Source: Datnioides undecimradiatus (lineage: Eukaryota; Chordata; Actinopteri; Lobotiformes; Datnioididae). From it: DNA of 64,000 bases. The notes under the pieces were generated by a model, which saw nothing but the letters and a program-made list of their open reading frames with translations, had not been told where the DNA came from and did not search any database. A program made the translations under genes and the position numbers. The stretch spans positions 9,205,516-9,269,515 of the forward strand of contig WARS01000011.1 in assembly GCA_008933995.1 (NCBI GenBank). Direction: 5' to 3'. This document shows, piece after piece, positions 1-12,800 of this stretch; the first letter of the stretch is position 1; every line of letters begins with the position of its first letter.

Positions 1-1822
1 CAGGAGACTATGTATTTAGTAGTTTAGTGAGATGTCATGTCACATAAAATCACCAGATTTTCTCTTTTTACTCGTTCTGCTGCTCTGCATTCCCACAGTG
101 CTCATCCAGCAGTATGGAAAAGTTAGGCTGTCATCAGTTGCAGAGGACATTTTTCACTCACATCTCAAAATACTAAAATGGCTGCCACAAGATCACACAA
201 AAACTACAAGTGTGATGTAACCTGCTGCAGTGTACAGTCAGTAAAATGCTGAGGGTGATTACCTGCATTTAGCATCCAAACTTCTCTGTGTCTTTATCTA
301 AAAACACAACAGTCTGTTGAGATCAGGCTAAATTACTATTTGTGAAGACAAGACAGCAATTCTTAGTACCATAACCTGACGTAAGGCCATAACAGTGCTG
401 TAAACATTTTTTTAAAGCAATGGCAAAGCCCATTGTATCTGAATTCCTGCATTATTCTGACACCATGCAAATAACCTTTTATTAGTTTTTAAAACCATCT
501 TTATTGATCAAAATAGAACTGTGTTTCCACTCATTTTGCTGTTTGAATATTCAGATAGCTGATATTATATTGGAAATACCATCTAAAAAGTATTTACCAT
601 CTTCATAAAAAAGAAAATACTATAAAAAATATAATATATTAGTGTCAAGACTTTTGGCCACATAACTTTAAATATATCCTTAACTGACAACTAAAACAAG
701 TTAAATCAGCTTTGGAAAGATAACATTGTTTTTGCTGTAACAATCACAATCGCCAGGCATGTTTAAAGTAGATGCTTAATTAACACATTAAACTCCATGT
801 ACCCAATATGAATTATTACAAAGTGCCTAGTAAAGTTGTCCATAACTAAAAAGTGACAGTTAATGCATGTGAAAGGCTATTAATGCATAAAGTATCTTGC
901 CTGACAAGTGAAAGCAGTTCAATAACTCAAATGAGAATTAAAAATCATTGTGTCCATAGAAACATTTGAAGAGAAACTGTCAGTGCAATCAGGTTCCAAA
1001 CAGAAAGTAAAAACCTTCTCCTGCAAACAAATATAAAGTTAGAGACTGAAAAGGTGTGTTACATAAGCAGGTGAACACTGACTTAACTGTCATGACAGTA
1101 ATGTTGAAGTGAGGCAGTTTTAAAATGTTCTATCCAACAAAAGCATGACAACATTGATAAAAAAAAATGTGTCATAATCTTATGGCTTTCTTTAGGCTTT
1201 AAAAAATAGAAAATAATAAACGTGGAACATCCTGAATTTACTAGAACTACAATTAAGTAAAAACTGTTGGTACAGGTCCAGTTAAAAGATTACAGAGACA
1301 TAAAAATTAAAATTTTAGCCACGTTCAAACTGTACTCAGGCCAAAGAAGTAATGACAGAGTATGTTACATATAACCAACCCAAACAGCATTACTGACCAC
1401 ACAGAACACAAATGCATTATACTGCTTCTGATACAAATAAAAACCAAACAACAACGTTGATAAAATGGTGCATTGCAGTACCAACTAGTAAGACAAGGTC
1501 ATATTACTTTATAGCGATGGGACATAATACATTTGTGACAATAAGTGTGCAACATAATACAGAACAAATTACTTTTTCTGTGGTCTCACACATACATCTT
1601 GTGGGCACTGATCTCTTAACACAGGCCTGAAACCTCAGTATTGAGTCTAAGAAATGCTAGGAAAATCAGGGTGTGGCTATTAAACAATAGCAAGGTCATT
1701 CATGACAGTAGTTCACTTGAACAAAACCACGTCGCAAACGTATACACAGGTGATCAACCATGCTTGACAAGGTAAACAATCAAGGCAGATATGAAAAAGG
1801 TTAAAAAGTATAAGGCTCATAC
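1..1822 (-). other. chd2: chd2 intron 1 (partial)
   Basis: AT-rich sequence downstream (minus strand) of the first coding exon of chd2. I looked for the serine/glutamate-rich second coding exon expected of CHD2 and did not find it, so the rest of the gene lies left of the window. The frames at 32-220 and 1412-1630 have no recognisable product. Confidence 0.6.
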
Positions 1823-1893
1823 CTTGATGCATTGCTTTGAGTCGATCCTTCATCCTCTTGTTTTTTATTTTTATTCTTCATCATCGTATTGTA
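1823..1893 (-). CDS. chd2: chd2 first coding exon (N-terminus of chromodomain helicase CHD2)
   Basis: On the minus strand a pyrimidine-rich tract and CAG precede nine untranslated bases, then a double ATG at 1884-1879. The frame reads MMKNKNKKQEDEGSTQSNAS and ends in phase 2 at a GTATGAG donor (1822). Vertebrate CHD2 starts [21 protein letters not shown], so the double methionine, the basic start, the QE(E/D) step and the SNAS end all agree. CHD2 is a nuclear SNF2-type chromatin remodeller with tandem chromodomains that bind methylated H3K4. Only the disordered extreme N-terminus is in this window; chromodomains and helicase lie to the left. Identity is further supported by the neighbours: fam174b and st8sia2 follow in the order known from human 15q26. 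Confidence 0.88.
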
Positions 1894-2461
1894 CTGAAAA
1901 GGTTTGAAAGGGTGGTCTTTAGTCCTGGTATTTACTGTCAAAAAGTTAGAGGAAGCATGAGCTATCATACAAGTCCCACAAGACTGCCTTTGCTCAGGTG
2001 GCAGTTAAAACCCAGGCGGTGCGACACGAGTCAAGAAAAAGGCATTAAATCGAAAGATTTGTAAAGCATTATTTACATCGCTAATGTAAATATAGCGAAG
2101 AAAAATGACAGATGCAAATACATTAAGTTATATATCCAAGTTGTGTCTCTCAATATAGTCCACGGATGAAGCCGCATGCAATTAATTCTAACTGCGTCAT
2201 CACATGAAGGATTAGAAAAACAAGATTTAAGAATGAAAAAAATCAGTAAATTATGCACCACACAATGTAAACAGTCCAATTCAATGTGAAGAAAGGTGCT
2301 ATCCAATAAATGAACTATTAGATTCACGTTCGCACTATCACAAGGTTTTATCCGACTCGAAGGAAAATAAACAGTAAAAATAATAATTTAACAATAAATT
2401 ACAAAAATGAGCTTTCGTTACAAAAAGCTTGTAGGCCTCTGAAGTCTTCATCTACTGTCAG

Positions 2462-2800
2462 ACTCAGAGCGACAGACGCGAGCAGCACACTAAAAATGGA
2501 GGCGCGCCATGGCTGCCAGAGCCCAGTATGGAAAACAACGACAAGCACTCCCCAGCACAGACGGCTCTTTCGGGTCGAAAAATGAGCACAAAAAACACAC
2601 GAAACGCCTAAATTCCCGTTAAAACACCGATCGTATGGTCAAATCCACTGAATTTGCATCATTTTCGAGCGGTTTTGGTCGAAAAACAGGCAAGAGAAAC
2701 GGTCTGACGAAAGCCCATGGCACCCTTCCCAAGGCTCAGCCGCCATCTAGAGCTCCTTCCTAGCTCTGAAAGCTTTGCCTTTGATTGACGTTATTTCCAT
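2462..2800 (-). promoter_or_regulatory. chd2: chd2 promoter and 5' leader (CpG-rich)
   Basis: A local rise in GC and CpG in an AT-rich setting, including an AscI-like GGCGCGCC block. On the minus strand AGATGGCGGC (2748-2739) matches the YY1 site that often sits just after housekeeping start sites. I infer transcription starts near 2750-2800 and runs left towards the coding exon at 1893. A possible leader donor was not resolved. Two short upstream ORFs are visible: ATG at 2746 to TGA at 2639 (35 codons) and ATG at 2510 to TAG at 2490 (6 codons). Confidence 0.6.
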
Positions 2801-3484
2801 TTACACCACACTCAGGTGATGTTTAAGTCCCACCCCTTTTATTATGTTTAAAATGTGCATTTATACAAACTTACATACAATATCAGCCCCAGGACAACAA
2901 GTTTAAGTTGAAACGTTTCTTCACGCTTCATTAAAAAGGTAAGACTACAGAGAGGCTGAAAAAGTGTATATTTCTTTTACACCAATTGCATCACTTCCTG
3001 CTCAGACAGGAAGAAGGACAACCAGGAGCCATTTTAGAGAGCCTTTGGAAACCATTACTGTGCAGACCAAATCCTTTTTCACTACTTTCAATGTGTCTTA
3101 CAAAAACAAGTGTGTTCATTTGTTTTGAGTGATTCGATTAGGATTTATTCAAGCACACGTGTGCATTTTCATCTACCATTTCTCCTTTATCTCACCCACT
3201 GGATGGCAATTTTCTCTGAATAGCAATGCCTGAAACACAACATTACTTTGGGGGACTCGTCAACCCATATTGAAATTTACGCACTTGGCTAGCTAGAAAT
3301 GTAATGGGCAAAACTTGATGATGACTGACACAGAGTCAGTGCAAACGTAATTAAATTTTTGTGTGTATTTGACCAAATATTACAACCAACAGCCGAGCTA
3401 ATGGACTTCAACGTTATCAAAATGCTAAGCCAATTATCCTCTTGTGATTTTCTGGTTAATTAGCTAATGAAACAAACCAGTAAA

Positions 3485-3768
3485 AATTCGGTAACATAGA
3501 CTTTATTTAAAGACAACATTTGAATATCAAATGTACAAAGGCGGATTTTCTGTTCCCCAAAAAAATATATAATTTTTCAACAAGTCCACTACATGGCCAG
3601 CAACGGTGTTCCAGAGTCCATGTTGTCGTAAAAAATAAAAATCCAAACGTCAAAGTCCAGTCAGAAAACGGTTTCATCTTGTCAAAATTTGGCTAACTGC
3701 CAAATTACTTGCAATCTTCACGTTAAACAACGCTGTCTCCACTTCAGCAATTTCCAGTTGAATGGAGT
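3485..3768 (-). ncRNA. chaserr: candidate chaserr last exon with poly(A) signal
   Basis: Starts after TTTTTTTATCCTATCAAG and ends about 20 nt beyond AATAAA (3507-3502). It contains AAGATGAAAC (3680-3671), which fits the AARAUGR-type motif I recall being reported for the conserved last exon of CHASERR, plus two other ATG contexts. A 10-codon ORF starts at 3621 and stops at 3589. The end lies about 0.7 kb upstream of the chd2 promoter. Confidence 0.6.
3502..3507 (-). terminator. poly(A) signal AATAAA, candidate chaserr end
   Basis: TTTATT on the plus strand is AATAAA on the minus strand. It falls at the end of the last exon-like block before the chd2 promoter. Confidence 0.5.
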
Positions 3769-5184
3769 CTTGATAGGATAAAAAAAGAAGGAAAAGTTGT
3801 AAGCCCACAGTACAACTGAAATGAGTAATGATTCACTGTCCAGCAGTTAAGAGTTGGCATGCTAAACTATACTGAAATTCGAGAATTTTACACCTACATG
3901 GCTAGCTTTCATTTAAGTTAGCTAGCACTGTGCAAGTGCATATCTTAATATGAAATATGGATGTTACACAATACACCCACAATTGTTTAAATGTTCAACA
4001 AAGTTGGTATTCTCAAACTAGTTTAAATTCCTATTATCATAATGTATTGATTTAGGATTTAGGAGTGTTCGTAATCCACCTTCATAACTGAAATTCATTT
4101 CAGAGTCAAAGCTGTTTCAATATTGTTTTACATCCAAACTTCTAAATCAGACATTGAATCCAACCTTTTATTAGCTTTTCGCAAAACGAATCAATAGATT
4201 TGGCAGAAGCTCCAAAGCTAAAATTCCTGGTTTTAAGTGGAAATGCAACAAACAATGCTGACACTGTACGTTCATTTAAGTTTTTATTAGGCTCTGACTT
4301 GATATTGTTTTAGTGAATTCTTAGTTATCAGCAAAATGAAGCCCACGTTGAATAAAGGCTCCAATAATTTCAAAATAAATTCATCAACTGACCACCAGGG
4401 GTAAGATGGGCATCGAGTTAGCAAAATTCACATTGTGCGTTCTGAATAAAACTCAACTACAGAGCAGTGACGTTAAACAAATTACGATCAAGACAACAAA
4501 ACACTGGCATGTGAGCAAACAATGCAAAATTCACACATTCAGATTGCTTGCCTAAATTGACAAAATGATGACCAGAGTTACCCAAGAAACGTCATGGCTG
4601 ACCAACAGATTAACACCATGATAGCATCCTTTAAGTATGAAGCAACCCTCCAAATAATGGCAATGTTCATCTTAGAGCTATTGCTCAAAATTTAAACATT
4701 TCCAATTAACTCCTGAAATACTAAAATATGGCAGTAAAACGGATTTATGTTTGATACTGATTTCAAATTTTAGGCCATCAGATTCTAGCAAAAAATGGAG
4801 GATGTAGCAACTCCTGGAGAGCGTGGCTTTTTTGTAACGTACCAGCAGGAGACACACAGAGTTACTGTAAAATAGCTTACAATTGCTAGAAATAATGAAA
4901 GTAGACACATGATAAAAAAAAAAAGTCTTCATGTGCTACCATTAAGTTATATTTTCATAAAAACCTTTATTAATGCACTCTATGTGCTAACATCTAGGTC
5001 TTTTGCAAGCCATTAGAACTAATACTGGTAGCAACTATTTGTGGCGTAAGGTCCGTTTAAAATAGGAATGCTGTATCCTCAAACTGTCTGAATGCAATTT
5101 AGGGAAAATATAAATTCTCCTCATTACATTTATGAGCTCAGTGGGCAAGTAAATAAATGAGCAGTTCAAACAAGAGAAACTTAC

Positions 5185-5241
5185 AGAGCCGTCTTCTTTT
5201 TCTTCAAATTTTGAAAATCTTCACACCAGTGCAGGAGTCCA
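5185..5241 (-). ncRNA. chaserr: candidate chaserr exon 4
   Basis: 57 nt between the acceptor CTTCTACAG and the consensus donor GTAAGTTT. The 3' half is A/G-rich (GAAGAAAAAGAAGACGG), like an enhancer-rich short exon. No coding frame is recognisable. Confidence 0.6.
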
Positions 5242-7886
5242 CTGTAGAAGAGATAAGGGACAATGAGTGATACCCATATAACCATTCATCATATCTACTC
5301 AGTAATATTAAATAAATGGACTACTCAGAGTGGTTGGCTTTTTTCCTTTTTTTCCCCAAGGCAATTCTCTGATTTAAATAGTGACTGATCAATGAAACAA
5401 GCAATTATTTGAAATCGAGGATTGTGTTAACTTTCTCGACTCTTTGCAGTAATAATAACCATAAATTCGTACCTGATTGTCTATACAGCCAATACTTTTG
5501 CTTTAAATTGGTCTAACTCTGTTTTTTTTGTTTGTTTGTTTTTTTTCAAGGACCTATTTTAACAAAGACCTTAAACCTAGATAACGGGCTTCTTTTCATA
5601 ACTGACTTTTGTGCAACCTTACAACCAGTTACTGTATTGACAGCCAACTCTTTTGCTGATTATAATTAAAAACATCCAACAGGAGTTTACAAAGTACAGA
5701 AGGCCAAACACAGCAAACAAAAATGCAATTATCATTGTTTGACATTTTCTCATCAAATCTAACTAATAATTACATCTAATTGTGTGTGTTATTTCAAAAT
5801 AGTTGCACTTTATCCTCAATCCCCTCATTCAAGGCAGAGAAAACAATGCCTTAGGTATATGGCCAGGAAAAGCACCAGGCATTTTTACTGAGGGCATACA
5901 TCACTCAAGTGTTGGGCTGTGTGGTGCATTTCTGCTCTTTTGAGGAACTCGTGCATCTTGGAGTTCACAAGTGATTGCAAAATGGAAACTTTTTTCTGTT
6001 TTTGTGAAAATCTATCAAGCTCAAACAAGACAATTCACATTGGTAACTACAAGGTTTTATCTTGATGTTCTTTGGGGGCATCACATCCTCAGGCTTTTCG
6101 TTGCTAGATACCCTGGTTGATTTTTTAACGCTACTAGAAAATAGATTTATGGAGGAAAAGCAAAATTTTGGTTTTCTATGTTCCGGTAGAGTTGCTTATC
6201 AGTATTATTTAATTAACAATGTCCATGAAATATATCCAGTAATTTATTTTGAGGGAGCAAAACTGTTATTATTAGCTATACACACTGATCAGTAAGTACT
6301 GTAAGCAGAGTAAGTAGTTAGTGTAGTTACTTTTTCAGAAAGTGTGTTGGTGTATCCACAAAGTAAAGAAATTGTTGTTGGTATTGCTGAATCTCAACTA
6401 AACCTCAGATTTAAAGAGTGGCTTTTATTATTCATACTTTGAATTTGAGGAAGTAACAGCATGCTGCTCACAATCTGACATCTGACTGATCATTTGAATA
6501 ATATTTAATGTTAACTGAGAATATCAAAAACCAAAGGGTATTGCATGGGAAATAGCAGGTAAAATGTCCATAACAGTACACAGTATTTAACTTGTGATGA
6601 AAACATGAATGTTCTTAATAATTTATTTTACTGTTGTGATGCCCTCTACAGGCCAAAAATAAAATAATGTTGCTCAAGTGCAACTTTACAGCCAAATTAG
6701 CTCATTAGCTTAATTGTTTTTTTCGTTACCAGTGCACTGCAAAATGCAGTAGTCAAACTTCATGTAACCAAACATAATCAAAAATAATGTTATCAAATTA
6801 AACTGTTTGTCCCCAGACACTCTGTCAGACTACTGTCTGAAACAGCAGTAAGAACGAAAATTGCGCTCCAAGAACTATATGTTAAATAGAATCCACCCTA
6901 GCTGAGTTGTAATTGGATTAACAATACAACTCCTCTAACATTTGAATAAGGAGACACAATGTCTTAGTTAGTAAAGGGCGGAAAGCTGCGACAGCAAGAA
7001 TGTGTACAACTATTTCAACCAGTTTGCATGGTCAGTCTATTCAAACCACAGGATTTGACGCATGGTCTGCCACATCTTTTGAGATTGCAAATGCTCCAAA
7101 AGCACTTCTTATGTATGGGACAATGTTACAATATGACAGATTAGGGCTGTAATTACATGACACATAATAATAAAGATTGTAAGGCCATTATGGGTTAGCT
7201 AGCTAATTAAACATTATGAGTGCATTATAAATCTATATAGTATTTTAAAGCAACTGAATGTTTAATGTAATAAAATATGTAATAGGATCTATCTGTAAAT
7301 GTTTTGTCATATTAACTCTAAAACTTAATCACTGCTGTGAACAATTTAGATATAAAGATAACACTGAGAGCAGTTGACAATAAAGACAAATTTGGGGTGC
7401 ATCCTATAACTTTAGTTTTCCCACAGTATGCTGTGCTGCCAAACTCTTGCAATGAAATGTCAGAGCCACTGATTAAGAAAATACCCTAAAATGTGAATAA
7501 GTTTAATTTGTTTACATAATCACTTGAAAGTAACAATGAAATGTCTCTTCCAAGGTTGAATTTTTGATCACTGATACATACACTATCATTCATTGTAGAG
7601 TGCATGCTCGCCACATCAAATACTAGATGGTGGAACTGTCTGGTTGTCAGACACGAATGTTATTCATTTTAGTCGTAACTGTGGCTAGCCATGCTATCAT
7701 ACACAGAAATTACATTAAAATTACACTTAGCTGTTTTTTTAGCCAGGCATTTCCTAATGAGTGAAAAAATACTATGCTACTCATTCCACAGTTTACTCAG
7801 TTGTTTGTTGTTACCAAAACAATGATGACTTACATAAATGTTTATGTATATACATGTATATATTCAATTTAAAAATATATACTTAC

Positions 7887-7954
7887 AAATCCTCGTTGCA
7901 GTGCGAATCACTAAAATGCTGAATTCACGACTCCATGGTGGCTAAGTTTCAACC
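7887..7954 (-). ncRNA. chaserr: candidate chaserr exon 3, with a Kozak-perfect micro-ORF
   Basis: 68 nt after a long T-rich tract ending in AAG, with donor GTAAGTAT. It contains GCCACCATGG, and the ORF from that ATG (7936) is Met-Glu-Ser-stop, ending at 7925. It is separated from exon 2 by a 148-nt intron. Confidence 0.6.
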
Positions 7955-8102
7955 CTTAAAAAAGAAAAAAACATAAAAGAGATTCAGAGCGGAAATGTGA
8001 CACCAGCACTCCCTACTGGTTACACATATGTAGCAGTAAAAACAAAGACACTGGTAAGACCGCAAAAAACATTTAAAAGCCTAGACCGTTAAAAACACAT
8101 AC

Positions 8103-8167
8103 CATTTAGCATGGGTCAGCTGATCTCCTTTCTTCTTCACACACTTTGTGAAATGTCATGGGAATCC
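8103..8167 (-). ncRNA. chaserr: candidate chaserr exon 2
   Basis: 65 nt between a strong acceptor (T-rich tract, GCAG) and donor GTATGTG. Purine-rich centre (GAAGAAGAAAGGAGA) typical of an exonic splicing enhancer. It contains two CCATG triplet contexts. Confidence 0.6.
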
Positions 8168-9563
8168 CTGCAAAATACAAAACAGCTTGTAGTTTGTTTG
8201 TTTAAAACAAAATCGCAACTTACATTGCTATTAATAAGACGTAAATTGTATTGGTTGCTATTTGTTCATTACAACTTTTAAAGGCTATTTTTAGGAATAT
8301 TTGGGCTCATTAACATATTCAGAAAACCATAAATAAGTCATTGCATATTTAGTTAGGAAAATGTACAATCTTCACATCTTAGCGTCTAAAAATGGAACTA
8401 AATTTGTCTTCAACAGCAACATCCCACTGAGAATAGCTTTGAGAGGACATTTTGTAACGTGCAGAATAGTACTAATCCTTTGGATTTAACAATGTAGTTT
8501 AAGATGAGAAAATATCTACTGTATAGTATATCATCTATTTTAATAATGTGTAGCATCTGCCTTCATAGGTGGGTAAATCAACAACCTTGTCAATAAGACG
8601 GTGATACTTACATCAATTTATTTCTTTATTTAATTTTAAAACAGTTCTTTGAAGTTTCCTTAAATGTATATGCTTTTGGTGAAGCTTTTTGCCATAAAAT
8701 CTTTCTTTGCACATTTTGCAGGTGTAAAGTGAGCCAGAAAAACAGAATTAGTGTACATATTTAAATTACTTCTCTATTCAGTACCTCAAAGGGTTAAAAG
8801 CCAACACCCTATTTTGTATTTCGAAGTATATCTAAGCTTTTAAAACATACAGGACCTTCATTTGTCAAACAAATCAAATATAGTTTATGTATTGTGGCTA
8901 CACTGGAAGAAATTTGTCCAATAGTCATATTTTGAGCATTTTGGCAACTTGTCACTATTTATTTAAACTATTTTTAATTGCCAAGTATTATGCATCTCAC
9001 ACTTAGTTAAATCTTGTTAGAAAGTACATCTGTACAGTCTATGCTGAGATGATGTGAAAATTGATCATTTTTTAAATATATATTTGATTTATAATTCGGT
9101 GAAAACCTTCAAAAAACGACTATACTGAAAATAAACAAAATTCTGCTTAAGCTTGTTGAGTTGATGTCAACAGTCTCGATACCGTATTTAAAAAACGAAA
9201 CATTTGTTTAATTTGTCGTTTTTATCGAGTATATTCGCACAAGGGCATTTGCCCTTTCAAGGACAAAGCAAATTTTAAATGCGTAGGTTGAAATAACTCC
9301 TAACTGGTCGAGAATAAATGTGTTTGTCCAAATATTAACTAAGTGAAGTCGAAACAGGGTTCGCAAACATGCAAAATTCATCGTCTAATCCACAATTTCA
9401 TGCATTTAAATCAGTCTGCGTCGTTATCTTTATTCTTCGCTGACAACACACCATGGCCATTTTTACAACACTGCGTCCAACTGTCGTTCCTTCCACCATA
9501 TTGCCATACAGCCCTGATTCCTATTTTACTGCTATTAATGTTAGTTTGCTGGTAAGTTCTTAC

Positions 9564-9840
9564 CCATTTCACAGGCTGTGTCTATCCGCCGTCATCTGCC
9601 CCGACCTTTATCGCATTTTTGGCCGATTTTCGTCGTTTTGGTGGGTCTATCGGCCGCATCGCTGCGTCTTTCCTCCTCTCCGTCCTCGTCTCCCCGCTCC
9701 GCTGCTGTGTGTGCCCTCCTCTCTGCCTCCGCCTGAGCTGATATCCTTCAGCGGCTCTGCCCACTTTGCTCTCAACGTAAGCCAAACTCCACTTCCTCTC
9801 CAGCCCCATCTAGCTAGCGCTAACAGCCGACTGAACACGA
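9564..9840 (-). ncRNA. chaserr: candidate chaserr exon 1 with CpG-rich promoter
   Basis: GC- and CpG-rich block with its minus-strand donor GTAAGAAC at 9563. The 5' end is set only by where the CpG-rich sequence stops, so it is approximate. Frames of 60-160 codons cross this block on both strands, but they have compositional bias and no recognisable domain. Confidence 0.55.
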
Positions 9841-12800
9841 AAAACAGGTTTTACAGTTTTTTTGCCCCACAATTTTTTGTTTCAAGTAACGTCAAAAACA
9901 CACATTTTATTCATTTCTTTCCTTACTTTTTAATGTACACCTGAAAAATACACACAGCTGCTTGAGAAACAGTTACACCAACCACATCAGTTTAGAGTTT
10001 GACGGTAGTAACGGTTAGATGTCGACTAACCCGTGGGACACTGATATGAAGTCATAAAAACAGTGATATCTACTCTGATCTGTCATAATAAATGGTATGT
10101 TACTCTGAATATCTAGGTAGATGTACAGGGTTTTTTGTTTGGTTTTTTGTTTTTGTTTTTGTCCAGAGTGTTTGCTTCATGCCTCCATTTTTTTTTAGCC
10201 ATATAGCGTTAAACACAAAACATAAGTGGGTCTATGTGCTATGTTTCAACCTCTGAGTCTTGCTTTAGGAACACAGGCCTTTGTCGAACCTTTAACTTCA
10301 GGGTAGCCTTGTAATGTAGCGTATTGTGTGTGGGCAGGGCTGTTAATAAATGGTCAGTGGGATGTTTATGCCATAGCTTATGCACCACATAGTTCAAACA
10401 CCAGAAGTAGTTCTTGGTATCGATAATGATGGTATTGATGTAGGTTTGCTGAACACTGAGATTTGTGGCTGTGTGCACCTCTCCATTATGGTTTCAGATA
10501 TGCTCTGTATGTGTCATGCTTGCCGTCTGTATATTACAAAGATAGACACCAGAAAGTGAAAAGAAAAGAAGAATTATCAAAACTCCTCTGAATAGGTGTT
10601 ATTGAACACAGTGTTAAAATGCTGGACAGAAGCATGTCTAGCTGACAAAATAAAATTATTTGGATTACTTGTTTCAACCATTAAAGTTTTAATAAATAAA
10701 ACTAGAAGCCCAATGGGAACAACCAAACTTGGCAAACTTCATCTGCTCAGTTAGTACAGCCTTTATTGGACAGTCCATGGAGTCTGTGGTATGCACTCCA
10801 CCCCCATCACTGGCCAATGAGATGCTTGACACAACAGCGCATGCTCTTTTCAGTGGAAGATTTCTTTAAAAAGATCCTGAGCCTAGCAACAACAGTGCTC
10901 CTGCAAGTGCATTACAAATCCAGAAATCACAGCTGAAGTGAACAAGGCTTATATTGACCAACTGTTTGGACTGGTTTTTATAGGGAGGTGTTTAGTCTCA
11001 AAATCAATTAATATCCCATAAAATCTATGTCCTTTGTCTTTATCAGAGTGCTTGTAAGTCCTCTGAATGTTGCAATGTATCTGCTGCATCACAAAGCTCA
11101 GTGATTACCAATATACTTCTCATAAGAGCACTTTTGGCTTCAGTTAAGGCAGGTTCTTAATTGTGTTGAGCAAATCATTACTATTAGTGCTGCATGCAAC
11201 TAATTTAGTTGTGCTATAAGCATCAAATATAACCATTTGAGTACTTTATTATAGTGTAAATAAATGGTCTTTAAAGTAACATAAAGGCTGCCATTTTATG
11301 TCTTGAGTGTCTTCAGTGAGCAGTGTGAGCTTTTATATAGGCCTCTGTGTCATATAAGCAAACCTATTCTTATCTGCAGCCATGATCAACACTTAACATT
11401 AAACATGTCTTTGTCTGAATGGAAAGGCAGAAATTGATGCTGCAATTAGAGAAGTACACAGTAGGGTGTGCCTGTGACACAGCACCAACAACGGGCAGGA
11501 CTGCATTCATGGGTGTGTTATTTTAGTTATTTTAGATCCAAACGTCATGTTACATTGCAAACAAATTTTGGCAATTGACATAAGAACAGGCAGGCTGTGT
11601 TCTTATATTTGCCCTTCTATTAACAACACAAATGATGCTGTATTTAGACTTTGACAAACAGACTCTTAGAGTCAAGTTTCAAAATCAATATGAAGGTATT
11701 TTCAATGTATGTAATGAGTGTAGAAAAGTATCTAAAAATTGATTGTAAACCAAAACTAAATTGCATTTTAAGTCAGTTCAAAACAGTGTAACACTATCAC
11801 TAAAGACACACTCAGAGCTGTTTTCTCTGTGCAAAGTTCAGGGCTTCCACAATGTAAGAACCTCCTTCAGTTTAAGAGTCCTATTGAATTGTGGCAACCA
11901 AATCATGTTTTGCTGTGGAAAATCCTCTCAGTGAGCAATAAATATCCATGCAAAATCAAGATATAGCTAATGCACAGGCACTATACAGTGCAGATGTAAA
12001 GATACAAATGTACAGATGTAAAAATATAGACACATTTCATATGCAGGAGCCAACATTCCTCACTTTTATAAACTACTCTAAATCATAACAATATAACTGA
12101 TCTTTTTAAATAGAAACAGTCATGGGCCTCCATTATCTTTTTATTAACTGAATGATAGTACAAATCAAACTAGTCTCCCTTGTATTTTGAGCTATGTGTT
12201 GAAGAAAAATGCAGGCTATGTTGTTACTTTGTGCTGCCATCTGCTGGGCTTTGATCAAATCAAAGGCCTCTCATATTCGGGAGTGTAGTAGAGGGCCATC
12301 ACTCCCAGTAGAAGGTGCTCAGGAATAACAGAGACATAAAACCAGAAAAAACTATAAACAGACTGTCTTGTTTTTGTTTTCAGATAAAGGGAGCTCCTTG
12401 CACACTGCAAGAAATTAGTCTGATCTAAGAGTCTGAAGTATGTCTTCAGTAATTTTGAAAATAAGTGAATCTAAGTGTTGGTTTACCCTTTCAATATGAC
12501 TGCAGATTCCAAACCCTGAGTCTATATACAGTTAAGATATAAATGGTGATAATCTCTGTCTGACAGTGTCTGAATAAGTGAGACAAAGACAGAGATTTAC
12601 TGTGTGTGCCTTATATCTATGGATTTGCTGAATGATTATCACCGTCACTGATCAATTGACTGCTTGTCACCGTCTGGTCTGGTCAAGATTTTCCCTGGAA
12701 TTTGCGGTTGTGACCCTGGAGTCTGCTGCCCTTGGAAAATTGTGTTTGCTATGTCCCATTGGTAAACAGAGAAATGCTGCCTTCTGATGCTGTCGGAAAT

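Larger units (their letters stand above)
3485..9840 (-). ncRNA. chaserr: candidate chaserr lncRNA locus (five exons)
   Basis: Five exon-like blocks on the minus strand, each with good splice signals: about 9840-9564 (donor GTAAGAAC), 8167-8103 (acceptor TTTTGCAG, donor GTATGTG), 7954-7887 (T-rich tract then AAG, donor GTAAGTAT), 5241-5185 (acceptor CTTCTACAG, donor GTAAGTTT) and 3768 to about 3485 (AATAAA at 3507-3502). The first exon lies in a CpG-rich patch. The spliced RNA would be about 0.75 kb with no long ORF. In mammals CHASERR lies between FAM174B and CHD2, on the CHD2 strand, and ends just before the CHD2 promoter; position, strand and end all match here. It is known to repress CHD2 in cis. 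I infer orthology from synteny and structure, not from alignment. The alternative is non-coding 5' exons of chd2 itself. Confidence 0.66.

Noticed and set aside
9453-9944. 163-codon plus-strand frame rich in Pro, Leu and Phe
   Set aside because: It lies antisense to the GC-rich candidate chaserr exon 1. Composition explains its length, and it shows no domain or splice support.
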